A model generated the notes under the pieces. It was not told the origin of the DNA, did no database searches, and saw only the letters and a program-made list of their open reading frames with translations. Below, piece after piece: positions 36,197 to 45,324 of a DNA stretch of 64,000 nt (position 1 is its first letter; each line of letters begins with the position of its first letter). Position numbers and translations under genes: made by a program. Origin of the DNA: Lichenihabitans sp033947565 (GTDB lineage Bacteria; Pseudomonadota; Alphaproteobacteria; Rhizobiales; Beijerinckiaceae); contig NZ_JARPVX010000013.1 of NCBI RefSeq assembly GCF_033947565.1, positions 22,013-86,012 of the forward strand, in the 5' to 3' direction.

Positions 36197-36415
36197 CTAC
36201 TTGAACCGATAGGTGATGCGACCCTTGGTCAGATCATAGGGCGTCATCTCGACCAGCACCTTGTCGCCGGTGAGCACGCGAATGCGGTTCTTGCGCATCT
36301 TGCCGGCCGTGTGGGCCGTGATTTCGTGTTCATTCTCGAGCTTGACGCGGAACATGGCGTTGGGCAGCAGTTCCGTCACCGTACCCGGGAATTCGAGCAG
36401 TTCTTCCTTGGCCAT
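36197..36415 (-). CDS. infA: Translation initiation factor IF-1
   Basis: The 72-residue OB-fold protein MAKEELLEFPGTVTELLPNA with RVKLENEHEITAHTAGKMRK is IF-1 almost residue for residue. It binds the ribosomal A site and helps IF-2 and IF-3 in initiation. An in-frame ATG at 36424 would add three residues, but the MAKEE start is conserved. It leads the infA-maf-yacG cluster. Confidence 0.97.
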   Translation of the reverse strand: MAKEELLEFPGTVTELLPNAMFRVKLENEHEITAHTAGKMRKNRIRVLTGDKVLVEMTPYDLTKGRITYRFK

Positions 36416-36584
36416 ATCGTCCATCTGGTGGGCGCCTTGGCGGGGCGCCGCAGGCGGATGTTCTGTTTGTGCGGCGGACCCTAGTCGAGCCCGCGCGATT
36501 TGTGAACAGATGATGCACCCTTCGGTGCGTCGCAAGGTTTGGGCAGGCCGGCCCCCGGTCTCGGTGCCCGGTGGCGCCGAAGGG

Positions 36585-37421
36585 TCAATCGGTCGGAGTG
36601 GGGGCGACGGCGCCTTGCTGATAGGCACGGTAGCGCATGACGCTCCATGGGATGCAGCACAGGTAGGCCACGCTCAACAACGCCAGCATCTCGGTCGTGA
36701 AGGTGGCGAGCAATAACAGCAGCGTCACGACGCCGAACAACACCACGACGACATTCTCGCGCGGCACCCGCCCGAGGGTCTTGGCCGAGAAATGCGGGAT
36801 GCGGCTCACCATCAGGCCGGCCACGATCAACAGGTAGACGATCTGCACCACCACCCAGGGGCGGCTGTTCTGGATGTCCAGCACCGAGAAGTGGAGATAG
36901 AGCGGCAGCATGCCCACCACGGCGCCAGCGGGCGCCGGCATGCCGGTGAAGAAATTCGAGGTCCAGGCCGGCTTGTCGGGATCGTCGAGCGCCACGTTGA
37001 ACCGCGCCAGCCGCAGCGCGCAGGCGACCGCGAACACCAGGGCCGCGAACCAGCCGAAGCTCTTGATCGACGACAGCGACCAGAAATACAGCGTCAGGGC
37101 CGGTGCGACGCCGAAATCGACGAAATCGGCGAGGCTGTCGAGCTCCGCCCCGAACCGGGTGGTGCCCTGCAGGGCGCGAGCGATGCGCCCGTCGAGCCCG
37201 TCGAAGATGGCGGCCGCAATGATGGTCAGCACGGCCAGTTCGAAGCGGCCCTCGACCGCGAAGCGAATCGCCGTCAGCCCCAGGCAGAGCGCCACCAGCG
37301 TGATGAGGTTCGGCAGGATGAAGCGCACCGGCACCTTGCGGAACCGGCGCAAACGCGGTGGCGACCCGCCATCGAGCCGCGACCCCAGGCCTTGCAGGTC
37401 GTCGAGATCCGGGTCGCTCAT
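36585..37421 (-). CDS. pssA: CDP-diacylglycerol--serine O-phosphatidyltransferase
   Basis: PssA makes phosphatidylserine from CDP-diacylglycerol and serine in the membrane. The 278-residue protein has about eight hydrophobic segments and the CDP-alcohol phosphotransferase motif DGLDGRIARALQG with the following FGAELDSLADF (DGxxAR...G...D...D). Its ATG overlaps the stop of the upstream cyclase gene by four bases, so it is translated with it. Together with psd, two genes upstream, it makes phosphatidylethanolamine. Confidence 0.94.
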   Translation of the reverse strand: MSDPDLDDLQGLGSRLDGGSPPRLRRFRKVPVRFILPNLITLVALCLGLTAIRFAVEGRFELAVLTIIAAAIFDGLDGRIARALQGTTRFGAELDSLADFVDFGVAPALTLYFWSLSSIKSFGWFAALVFAVACALRLARFNVALDDPDKPAWTSNFFTGMPAPAGAVVGMLPLYLHFSVLDIQNSRPWVVVQIVYLLIVAGLMVSRIPHFSAKTLGRVPRENVVVVLFGVVTLLLLLATFTTEMLALLSVAYLCCIPWSVMRYRAYQQGAVAPTPTD

Positions 37422-38695
37422 CGAGACTCCTCAAAAGGGCGGAACACGGCCACGGGCGTCGAGAAGCCCCGCACCGTGAAGGCACCGATCGGCTCGGCTT
37501 CGAGCCCGAGCTTGCGCACAAACGTGGATGACATCAGCAGCGGCTCGGCCAAGCGGGCATTCAGGCCGCCGATGCGGCTCGCGAGACCGACGTCGCGCCC
37601 GATCACCGTGAAGTCGAGCCGCATGCCGGAGCCGACATTGCCGTAGGCGGCCTCGCCGAAATGCAGCGCGATGCCGAGCGCGACGGGGCGGCGGCCGGGG
37701 CGCCCGGCGTTGAAGGTCTCTACATTGGCGAGGCCATCCCGCGCGGCCGCGAGCGCCCGTCGGGTGGCATCCTCGGCGCCGTCGCCGCCATCCCGGAAGA
37801 TCGCCAGCAGCCCGTCACCCATATATTTCAGCACTTCGCCGCGGCGCGTCTCGATGGGCGGCACGAGGCAATCGAAGACGCTGTTGAACAGCCCCACCGC
37901 CTCCACGGCGCTGATCTCGGCCGTGTGGCCCGTCGAGTCGCGCATGTCGGCGAACAGGATCGCCGACCGGATGGTGGTGACCTGTCCTCGCTTGACGTTG
38001 CCGTTGAGGATGGCGCGGTGGGGCTCGTCGCCCACATAGGTGCGCAGCAGGCGGTCGAGCATCAGCCGGGTGATGCGGGTGTTGATGAGCGCCCCGAGAA
38101 CAGGTGCGATCAAGGCCAGCACGATCCGGCTCGCGTCGCAAAACCCCTGCGGCTCCTTGGTGGCGACCGTCAGCCACGTCGAGATGCCGACAGGCGCGCC
38201 CAATTCCATGCAGATATAGTGAAGGTAGCCGTCCTGCTTCAGCTCCGGCACGATGCCGAAACGATCGTCGGGTGTTTCGGGGAGCCACAGGTCAACCCAG
38301 TGGCCGGTCTCGCTCGCCTCGCGAAAGGGGCTGTTGGTGTAATCCGGGTCGTCGGCCTGGGACCGCACATAAACGGTGTCGCTGAGGCCCTGGCCGCGAA
38401 CCCAGGTTCGGCCGAGCGCGTCCGCGTCCGCGGTCGCAATGGTGCTCGAAGTGCGATAGCGGTCGACCGGCACGCCCAGGGCCCACAACCGGTCGCAGAT
38501 TTCCCCGATCAGCACCGCGGGGTCGGTGGCGCCGGGCGTCACCCGGAGCAGCCAGTCGATGGCCCCCATGGTGTCGCGCCGCAGCTTGTCGTCCAGCAGG
38601 ACGAAGAGCTCGGACGAAGGCAGCGCCTCGAGGTCGGGCCTGGGCCTGACGGCCTCGTGCTCCGCCTCCAGGGCTGATTCGCGCCAGCCGGACAT
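37418..38695 (-). CDS. Class III adenylate/guanylate cyclase with a substituted catalytic Asn
   Basis: The 425-residue protein has an N-terminal region of about 220 residues, rich in Trp and Asp and probably a sensor, and a C-terminal class III cyclase domain. Metal Asp is in LFADMRDSTG, and Lys and the second metal Asp are in VLKYMGDGLLAIF. The purine-recognition region is LDFTVIGRDVGLASRIGG. In active cyclases the last motif reads VNxAxR; here the transition-state Asn is Gly370 while the Arg is kept. It starts seven bases after psd and overlaps pssA, so it is embedded in a phospholipid operon. Confidence 0.85.
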   Translation of the reverse strand: MSGWRESALEAEHEAVRPRPDLEALPSSELFVLLDDKLRRDTMGAIDWLLRVTPGATDPAVLIGEICDRLWALGVPVDRYRTSSTIATADADALGRTWVRGQGLSDTVYVRSQADDPDYTNSPFREASETGHWVDLWLPETPDDRFGIVPELKQDGYLHYICMELGAPVGISTWLTVATKEPQGFCDASRIVLALIAPVLGALINTRITRLMLDRLLRTYVGDEPHRAILNGNVKRGQVTTIRSAILFADMRDSTGHTAEISAVEAVGLFNSVFDCLVPPIETRRGEVLKYMGDGLLAIFRDGGDGAEDATRRALAAARDGLANVETFNAGRPGRRPVALGIALHFGEAAYGNVGSGMRLDFTVIGRDVGLASRIGGLNARLAEPLLMSSTFVRKLGLEAEPIGAFTVRGFSTPVAVFRPFEESR

Positions 38696-38702
38696 GGATG
38701 AT

Positions 38703-39401
38703 CTAGCCGGCCTTGAAGCTGCGGGCCGGTTCCGAGGCGCGGATGTCGGCCAGCACGGTTTCGCCCGCGATGGCCTTCGAGCCCTGACCGACCAGCACCC
38801 GCACGCCTTCGGGCAGGAACACGTCGACCCGCGAGCCGAAGCGGATCAGGCCGAAACGGTCGCCGACCCCCAGGGTTTCGCCTTCGCGGGTGAAGCTGAC
38901 GATGCGGCGGGCCAGGAGGCCGGCGATCTGCACCACGCCGATGCGGCCCGAGGCGGTGTCGATGACGAGGCCGGCGCGCTCGTTGTCGTCGCTCGCCTTG
39001 TCGAGGTCGGCATTGACGAAGGTGCCGGCCCGGTAGCTCATCTTGGTGATGCGGCCCGACATCGGGGCTCGGTTCACATGGCAGTCGAAGACGCTCATGA
39101 ACACCGAAACGCGCTGCAGCGGTCGATCACCCAAGCCGAGCTCGGGCGGCGGGACGAAGAACCCGATCGACGAAATGACGCCGTCGGCCGGCGAAACCAC
39201 GAGCCCCTCCCGCATCGGCGTGATGCGGGCCGGGTCACGGAAGAAGTAGACGCACCACGCCGTCATGATGCCGGCGACCCAGCCGAGCGGCGACCACAGC
39301 CACTGCAACACCAGGGTCGCCACCGCGAAAGCCGCGATAAACACATATCCTTCGGGATGCACCGGCACGACCTGCCGCCGGATGCTCGCTACAATGGACA
39401 T
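38703..39401 (-). CDS. psd: Phosphatidylserine decarboxylase proenzyme
   Basis: Psd converts phosphatidylserine to phosphatidylethanolamine. The 232-residue protein is the short alphaproteobacterial form. The self-cleavage site Gly189-Ser190 in LIRFGSRVDVFLPEG produces the pyruvoyl group. Other marks are FFRDPARITP, SPADGVISS and VFMSVFDCHVNRAPMSG. One membrane-associated hydrophobic stretch lies near the N-terminus. The ATG at 39401 is preferred over the adjacent GTG. It heads the psd-cyclase-pssA unit. Confidence 0.94.
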   Translation of the reverse strand: MSIVASIRRQVVPVHPEGYVFIAAFAVATLVLQWLWSPLGWVAGIMTAWCVYFFRDPARITPMREGLVVSPADGVISSIGFFVPPPELGLGDRPLQRVSVFMSVFDCHVNRAPMSGRITKMSYRAGTFVNADLDKASDDNERAGLVIDTASGRIGVVQIAGLLARRIVSFTREGETLGVGDRFGLIRFGSRVDVFLPEGVRVLVGQGSKAIAGETVLADIRASEPARSFKAG

Positions 39402-39608
39402 CACCGAAACCTATTCGTCGCGACGGATCGCGTGCTTGCCCGTTCCAAGACACGGCGCGCCATGCCCGTGCCTTGGGGACCGGGCGCGCCTGAACCCCGG
39501 GAGGTCCGTCTTGTGACATTCTTTACCCTTGAAGTCACCCCGGACGCGTCGTCTTGGCGACGGCCGTCCGAGGTCGGCGATCCGGTGCCTGATGAACGCC
39601 CGGTCGGC

Positions 39609-39920
39609 TCAGGCCGGCGGGGCCACGGCCTCGACGGCTGAAAAGCGCTCGATGATGCGGTAGGTGTGGGTGGCGCCCGCCGGCACCAGCCAGGAATCGC
39701 CGGCTTTCAGCTCCACCATCTCGCCCGCGATCTCGAGCGCCGCCCGGCCCGACAAGGCGTAACCGACGACCTCGTAATCGTGGCGACGTGGGGTCTTGTC
39801 GTCGGTCGGCTCCTCGTCGCGCCAAAGCCGCAGCGAAACGCGGGCGCCCGCCGCGAGCGGGATGCTGCCATCGGCGGCTGGGGTGGCGTCGGCGGCGTTG
39901 ATGGTCACGAGCTTGGGCAT
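39609..39920 (-). CDS. Small cupin-domain protein
   Basis: A 103-residue single cupin: RHDYEVVGYALSGRAALEIAG and ELKAGDSWLVPAGATHTYRI match the two cupin motifs. Metal-binding His occurs in RRHDYEV and THTY. Small cupins bind metal ions and act as sugar isomerases, dioxygenases or sensors; the specific role cannot be read. TGGAGATATCCC precedes the ATG. It is divergent from zwf by about 190 bases. Confidence 0.8.
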   Translation of the reverse strand: MPKLVTINAADATPAADGSIPLAAGARVSLRLWRDEEPTDDKTPRRHDYEVVGYALSGRAALEIAGEMVELKAGDSWLVPAGATHTYRIIERFSAVEAVAPPA

Positions 39921-40113
39921 GGGATATCTCCAGTGTCGCCGCGACAACGCCGGAACCCGGGGCGTCGCCTTGCGACCTGCGGCCGCAAGGTCCCGGCCAG
40001 AATCCGACAAGCTGCCCTTAACCTTGCCGCTACCGCCCTATGTTATGTGCGGGTGACAAGGCCACGGACCGGTGTTGGTTTGGCGGCCGCGAACCCGCAG
40101 GGGCTTGGCCGAC

Positions 40114-41589
40114 ATGCAGCAAGGACGTTTGAGGACGACCCGCGGGGTGGGGCCCGGCTATCCGCAGATCGTCGTGCTGGTGGGCGCCACGGGCGACCTC
40201 GCACGCCGCAAGCTGTTGCCGGGGCTGTTCCACCTGTCGCAATCCGGCTTCATCCCGGGCTGCCGCATCATCGGCGTATCGCTCGACCAGCTCGATGCCG
40301 AGGGGTTCCGGGCGGCCGCCAAGGGCGCGCTCGACCAGTTCTCCACCCGCAAGGTGGACCCGGCCGACTGGGCCGCTTTCGCGGACAGCCTCGATTATGT
40401 GCCGCTCGGTGCCGGACCTGGCGCCCTGAAGGCGGCCGTGGAGCGGGCGGAACACTCCTTCGAGGGTGAAAGCCGCATCATCCATTATCTCAGCGTGCCG
40501 CCCGAGGCTGCGATGCCGGCCGTGCGGATGCTGGCCGAAGCCGGCATCGCGGAAGGCACCCGCATCATCATGGAGAAGCCGTTCGGCGTCGATCTCGCCA
40601 GCGCTGTGCTGCTGAACGACAAGCTGCACGAGGTGTTCCCCGAAGACCGCATCTTCCGCATCGACCATTTCCTCGGCAAGGAACCGGCCCAGAACATCCT
40701 GGCGTTCCGCTTCGCCAACGGCCTGTTCGAGCCGATCTGGAACCGCAACTTCATCGATCACGTGCAGATCGACGTGCCGGAAACGCTCGGCCTCAACCAG
40801 CGGGCCCGCTTCTACGAGCAGACCGGCGCCTATCGCGACATGGTGGTGACCCACCTGTTCCAGATCCTCGGCTTCATGGCCATGGAGCCGCCGACCTCGC
40901 TCGAGCCGATGCCGATCTCGGAGGAAAAGAACAAGGTGTTCCGCTCCATGAAGCCGATCGATCCGGCCGACGTGGTGCGGGGGCAATATGTCGGCTACCG
41001 GCAAGAAGAGGGCGTCGACCCGGAATCCGAAACCGAAACCTTTATCGCGCTGAAGTGCTGGATCGACAATTGGCGCTGGGCCGGCGTGCCGTTTTTCCTG
41101 CGCACCGGCAAGCGCTTGGCCGAAGGGCAGCGCATCATCTCAATCGCGTTCCGCGAACCGCCGAAAAGCATGTTCCCGGCCGGCTCCGGCGTGGGAGCCC
41201 AGGGGCCCGACCACCTGACCTTCGACCTTGCCGACGCCTCAAAAATGTCGCTGTCGTTCTACGGCAAGCGGCCGGGGCCCGGCATGCGGCTCGACAAGCT
41301 CAGCCTGCAATTCGCCATGAACGACACGGGCCTCGTGGGCGAGGTGCTGGAAGCCTATGAACGCCTGATCCTCGACGCCATGCGGGGCGACCACACGCTG
41401 TTCACCACTGCGGACGGCATCGAGCGGCTGTGGGAAGTCTCGGTGCCACTGTTGGAAGCGCCGCCGCCCGTACGTCTTTATCAGCCGGGCTCCTGGGGCC
41501 CGAAGTCGATCCATCAGCTTGTGGCGCCGCATGCCTGGCGGCTGCCCTTCGAGCGCGCTTGGCGGGGTAGCAAGACCACGCCGGGCTGA
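40114..41589 (+). CDS. zwf: Glucose-6-phosphate 1-dehydrogenase
   Basis: Zwf oxidises glucose 6-phosphate to 6-phosphogluconolactone and feeds the Entner-Doudoroff and pentose phosphate routes. The 491-residue protein has the cofactor motif VVLVGATGDLARRKLLPGLF, the active-site RIDHFLGKEPAQNIL with catalytic His, and the substrate-binding region FRSMKPIDPADVVRGQYVGY. The ATG at 40114 gives a normal length; the longer ORF begins at an upstream TTG without support. pgl and edd genes are not adjacent. Confidence 0.96.
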   Translation: MQQGRLRTTRGVGPGYPQIVVLVGATGDLARRKLLPGLFHLSQSGFIPGCRIIGVSLDQLDAEGFRAAAKGALDQFSTRKVDPADWAAFADSLDYVPLGAGPGALKAAVERAEHSFEGESRIIHYLSVPPEAAMPAVRMLAEAGIAEGTRIIMEKPFGVDLASAVLLNDKLHEVFPEDRIFRIDHFLGKEPAQNILAFRFANGLFEPIWNRNFIDHVQIDVPETLGLNQRARFYEQTGAYRDMVVTHLFQILGFMAMEPPTSLEPMPISEEKNKVFRSMKPIDPADVVRGQYVGYRQEEGVDPESETETFIALKCWIDNWRWAGVPFFLRTGKRLAEGQRIISIAFREPPKSMFPAGSGVGAQGPDHLTFDLADASKMSLSFYGKRPGPGMRLDKLSLQFAMNDTGLVGEVLEAYERLILDAMRGDHTLFTTADGIERLWEVSVPLLEAPPPVRLYQPGSWGPKSIHQLVAPHAWRLPFERAWRGSKTTPG

Positions 41590-41645
41590 GCATGCTTCCG
41601 AGGCCAGCCGCGTTCGCAGCTGCTCAGCGACGTCAGCCTTTCACT

Positions 41646-41837
41646 TCAAAGCGACTGATTGTCGGTCAGCGGCAGGTCGCTTGCCTCGGGCGTGTCTCGG
41701 TGCTCGCCGCCGGCGAGTTTGGCGATCTCGGCAAGGGTCGTCTGGAGCGGGCCCGGCAGGTCGGACTGGGCCATGGCTTCGCGGGCCAGGGCGGCGATGC
41801 GGCTGAGAACTGCGGCGGGATCGGTGGCCGATGACAT
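41646..41837 (-). CDS. Small conserved-looking hypothetical protein (63 residues)
   Basis: This ORF reads MSSATDPAAVLSRIAALARE and so on, an acidic, helical 63-residue protein without membrane segments or cysteines. AAGGAGG lies five bases before the ATG, the best ribosome site in its neighbourhood, which makes the gene believable despite its size. It is convergent with zwf and divergent from the following SDR gene. No family recognised. Confidence 0.55.
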   Translation of the reverse strand: MSSATDPAAVLSRIAALAREAMAQSDLPGPLQTTLAEIAKLAGGEHRDTPEASDLPLTDNQSL

Positions 41838-41966
41838 GACAGCCTCCTTGGGTATGGGACGGCAATGCCGGTAGTGGGCTGCGGTTCCCGGTAGTCAGCG
41901 GGTTCGCGGTTGCGCCGCCCTCGATCTCGTCCTTCAACGGTTTCGCGGCGAGCGATGGAGGACAGA

Positions 41967-42752
41967 ATGGATCTCGGACTGGTGAACAAGCGGGCCCTGG
42001 TGGTGGGCGCCAGCCAGGGGCTCGGCAAGGCCATCGCGCTGGCGCTGCTGGCCGAAGGCACGACCGTGTGGCTCGCCGCCCGCTCCCGTAGCAAGATCGA
42101 AGCCTGGTGCGCCGCATTGCCGGCCGACATGGCGGCACGGGTCACGATCCACGATCTCGACCTCGCCGACGGGGCCAGCGTCGATCGCCTGGCCGACGCC
42201 GTGCTGGCCGGGGGCGGCGCCGACATCCTGGTCAACAATTGCGGCGGCCCGGCCCCTGGCGGCGTGCTGGACACCGCGGCCGAGACCTGGACCAAGGCCT
42301 TCACCAGCATGGCGGCGTCGGTGTTCCACCTGACCGACCGCCTCGTGCGGCCGATGACCGAGCGTGGGTGGGGCCGCGTCATCACGATCGGCTCTTCCGG
42401 GATCGAGCAGCCGATCCCCAGTCTTGCGGTGTCGAATGCCATCCGCGGCAGCGTCGCCGGCTGGTCGAAGAGCCTTGCGGCCGAAGTGGCGGGCCAGGGC
42501 GTCACGGTCAATATGGTGCTGCCGGGCCGGGTCGCGACCGAGCGGGTCGACAGTCTCGACCAGAACCGCGCCAGCCGCGGCAGCCTCGCCATCGAGGAGG
42601 TGCGCCGCCAGCATCGCGCCGAAATCCCGGCCGGGCGCTACGGCACCCCGGAAGAATTTGCGGCCGTGGTGACTTTCCTGGCCGGAGTCCCGGCCGGCTA
42701 CGTGACGGGCAGCATGATCCGGGTGGATGGCGGGCTGATCCGCAGCCTGTGA
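41967..42752 (+). CDS. Atypical SDR lacking the catalytic Tyr-Lys
   Basis: A 261-residue SDR-fold protein with VGASQGLGKAIALAL and NNCGGPAPGG. The active-site region reads TIGSSGIEQPIPSLAVSNAI, then RGSVAGWSKSL. At the places of the usual Tyr and Lys (YxxxK) there are Asn and Gly, so ordinary SDR chemistry is unlikely. A subgroup of FabG-like proteins shares this feature. GGAGG lies five bases before the ATG. The function is unknown; it may bind NAD(P)(H) or use another mechanism. Confidence 0.8.
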   Translation: MDLGLVNKRALVVGASQGLGKAIALALLAEGTTVWLAARSRSKIEAWCAALPADMAARVTIHDLDLADGASVDRLADAVLAGGGADILVNNCGGPAPGGVLDTAAETWTKAFTSMAASVFHLTDRLVRPMTERGWGRVITIGSSGIEQPIPSLAVSNAIRGSVAGWSKSLAAEVAGQGVTVNMVLPGRVATERVDSLDQNRASRGSLAIEEVRRQHRAEIPAGRYGTPEEFAAVVTFLAGVPAGYVTGSMIRVDGGLIRSL

Positions 42753-42835
42753 GCCGTGCCGCCCGGCTGCGAGCGGGCGGCATTCTCATTTTGTTCTTGT
42801 CCCCTCCGGTCTTATTTGCGACCCAGGCGGCGGCG

Positions 42836-45220
42836 ATGTTGGTCGCCGTCGCCCGGAGTCCGATCGTCGTGTCCCAAGCCCCCGCAGCGCCCGCCGCACC
42901 CCGCCCCGGCGGCTTGGCCGAGCGTGCCCGCGCCAAGGGGCCGTCCGGCGGCTTCGCGCCGATCTATCTCGATGGCCTGAACCCCGAGCAGCGCCGTGCC
43001 GTCGAGGCGATGGACGGCGCCGTGCTGGTGCTGGCCGGCGCCGGCACCGGCAAGACCCGGGTGTTGACCACCCGCATCGCCCACATCATCGCCACCGGCC
43101 GCGCCCGCACCCACGAGATCCTGGCCGTCACCTTCACCAACAAGGCGGCGCGCGAGATGAAGGAGCGCATCGCGGTCCTGGTCGGACCGTCGGGCGAAGG
43201 CATGCCGTGGCTCGGCACCTTTCACGCCATCTCGACCAAGATCCTGCGTCGCCATGCCGAGCTCGTCGGCCTGAAATCGTCCTTCACGATCCTCGACACC
43301 GACGACCAGATCCGCCTGATGAAGCAGGTGCTGAGTGCCGAGGACGTCGACGACAAGCGCTGGCCGGCGCGGGGGCTCGCAAACCTCATCGACAGCTGGA
43401 AGAACCGCGGCCTCGAGCCGAAGGCCGTGCCGGCCGGCGAGGCCATGGCCTTTGCCAACGGCAAGGGCGGGGTGCTCTACGCCGCCTATCAGGCGCGGTT
43501 GAAGACCCTCAATGCCGCCGATTTCGGCGACCTGCTGCTCGAAACCCTGCGGCTGTTCCGCGAAAACCCGGACGTGCTGGCGCAATACCAGGGCCGCTTC
43601 AAATATATGCTGGTCGACGAATACCAGGACACCAACGTGGTGCAGTATCTGTGGCTACGCATGCTGGCGCTCGGCGGCCACAACGTGTGCTGCGTCGGCG
43701 ACGACGACCAGTCGATCTATGGCTGGCGCGGTGCCGAGGTCGACAACATCCTGCGGTTCGAGCACGATTTTCCTGGCGCCACGGTGGTGCGGCTCGAGCG
43801 CAACTACCGCTCGACCGGACATATCCTGGCGGCCGCCGCCCACCTGATCGCGCATAACGACGACCGGCTCGGCAAGACACTGTTCACCGATGACGCCATG
43901 GGCGAGATGCCGACCGTCACGGGCGTGTGGGATTCGGAGGAAGAAGCGCGCCTCGTCGGCGACGAGATCGAAAGCCTGCAGAAGAAGGGGCAATCGCTCG
44001 ACGAGGTGGCGATCCTGGTCAGGGCCTCGTTCCAGATGCGTGAGTTCGAAGAGCGCTTCATTACGCTCGGGCTGCCCTACCGGGTCATCGGCGGCCCACG
44101 CTTTTATGAGCGGCTCGAGATCCGCGACGCGCTCGCCTATCTGCGCTGCGTCGCGCAACCGGCCGACGACCTCGCCTTCGAACGGATCTTCAACCAGCCG
44201 AAGCGCGGCTTGGGCGATTCCACCCTGCAGGTGATCCACAATACCGCACGGGCGGCCGGCATCCCGTTGATGCAGGCGGCGCGGCAGCTCGTCGAGACCG
44301 ACGAGCTGAAACCGAAGCAGCGCGGCACCATTCGCGCCTTGATGGCGGATTTCGCCCGCTGGGCCGGGCTGGTCGGCACGGTGCCGGCGTCGCAGCTGGC
44401 CGAAACGGTGCTGGAAGAATCCGGCTACACCGACATGTGGAGCAAGGACAAGACCGCCGAAGCCGCCGGCCGGCTCGAGAACCTGAAGGAATTCGTGCGC
44501 TCCACCGAGGAATTCCCGGATCTCGCGGCCTTTCTCGAGCACGTGTCGCTGGTGATGGAAGCCTCCGAGGCCGACACGGGCCCAAAGGTGTCCATCATGA
44601 CGCTGCACGGCGCCAAGGGGCTCGAGTTCGAAACCGTGTTCCTGCCGGGCTGGGAGGAAGGGCTGTTCCCGCACCAGCGCTCGCTCGACGACAACGGTCG
44701 CGCCGGCCTCGAGGAGGAGCGCCGCCTCGCCTATGTGGGCCTGACCCGGGCCAAGCGACGGGCGAAGCTCTACTTCGCCACCAACCGCCGCATCCATGGC
44801 CTATGGCAGTCCACCATCCCGTCCCGCTTCGTCGACGAGCTGCCGGAAGCCCATGTGGAGGTGACCGAGGCCGCCCAGGCCAAGCGCTACGGCGGCTATG
44901 GGGCCTCGCGCTTCGACCGGCCGGATGCCTTTGCGTCCTCCTATTCGACGCCGGGCTGGCAGCGGGCCCAGCAGGGCGGCACCGCGCGCGCCAAGGACTT
45001 TGCCGAGAACCGCGGGCCTTTGCGCAAGGAAGGCCGGCTGATCGAGGGCGAGCTGGTGGCGAGCTCCACCAACGCGTCCGGCCACGCCAAGGGAGCACGG
45101 GTGTTCCATCAGAAGTTTGGCCCCGGGACGGTGGAACTCGTGGATGGCAACAAGTTGACGGTCGCCTTCGACAAGGCAGGTCGCAAGATGGTGCTGGAGA
45201 GTTTCGTCCAGCCGGCATGA
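42836..45220 (+). CDS. uvrD: UvrD/PcrA-type ATP-dependent DNA helicase
   Basis: This superfamily 1 3'-5' helicase for repair and replication-transcription conflict has 794 residues. Visible in order are the Q motif region GLNPEQRRAVEAMDGAV, Walker A AGAGTGKTRV, the motif Ia TFTNKAAREMKERI, Walker B VDEYQDTN, GDDDQSIYGWRGAEV, LERNYRS, TLHGAKGLEFETVFLPGWEE and YVGLTRAK. The C-terminal 45 residues (VFHQKFGPGTVELVDGNKL to VLESF) are the Tudor/KOW-like RNA polymerase-binding domain of PcrA/UvrD. I start at ATG 42836; the much longer ORF runs back through the SDR gene in another frame. The N-terminal 40 residues are Ala/Pro-rich. Confidence 0.94.
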   Translation: MLVAVARSPIVVSQAPAAPAAPRPGGLAERARAKGPSGGFAPIYLDGLNPEQRRAVEAMDGAVLVLAGAGTGKTRVLTTRIAHIIATGRARTHEILAVTFTNKAAREMKERIAVLVGPSGEGMPWLGTFHAISTKILRRHAELVGLKSSFTILDTDDQIRLMKQVLSAEDVDDKRWPARGLANLIDSWKNRGLEPKAVPAGEAMAFANGKGGVLYAAYQARLKTLNAADFGDLLLETLRLFRENPDVLAQYQGRFKYMLVDEYQDTNVVQYLWLRMLALGGHNVCCVGDDDQSIYGWRGAEVDNILRFEHDFPGATVVRLERNYRSTGHILAAAAHLIAHNDDRLGKTLFTDDAMGEMPTVTGVWDSEEEARLVGDEIESLQKKGQSLDEVAILVRASFQMREFEERFITLGLPYRVIGGPRFYERLEIRDALAYLRCVAQPADDLAFERIFNQPKRGLGDSTLQVIHNTARAAGIPLMQAARQLVETDELKPKQRGTIRALMADFARWAGLVGTVPASQLAETVLEESGYTDMWSKDKTAEAAGRLENLKEFVRSTEEFPDLAAFLEHVSLVMEASEADTGPKVSIMTLHGAKGLEFETVFLPGWEEGLFPHQRSLDDNGRAGLEEERRLAYVGLTRAKRRAKLYFATNRRIHGLWQSTIPSRFVDELPEAHVEVTEAAQAKRYGGYGASRFDRPDAFASSYSTPGWQRAQQGGTARAKDFAENRGPLRKEGRLIEGELVASSTNASGHAKGARVFHQKFGPGTVELVDGNKLTVAFDKAGRKMVLESFVQPA

Positions 45221-45324
45221 CCTTACGATAGCAACGGCGTAGAAGGTGAATTCTTAGTCATGCTTGGAGACGGGCCGCAACTTGCGTCCGTCCTCACCGT
45301 TGCCTCGCTATAGGAGTGCAACAC

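Noticed and set aside
39513..39641. A plus-strand GTG frame of about 42 codons with GGGAGG upstream
   Set aside because: It has no family and no conserved-looking composition, and it runs into the end of the cupin gene on the other strand; the evidence is too weak to annotate it.
42107..42835. An N-terminal extension of the helicase frame through the upstream SDR gene
   Set aside because: The extension is Arg/Pro-rich shadow sequence of the SDR; helicase homology begins after 42836.
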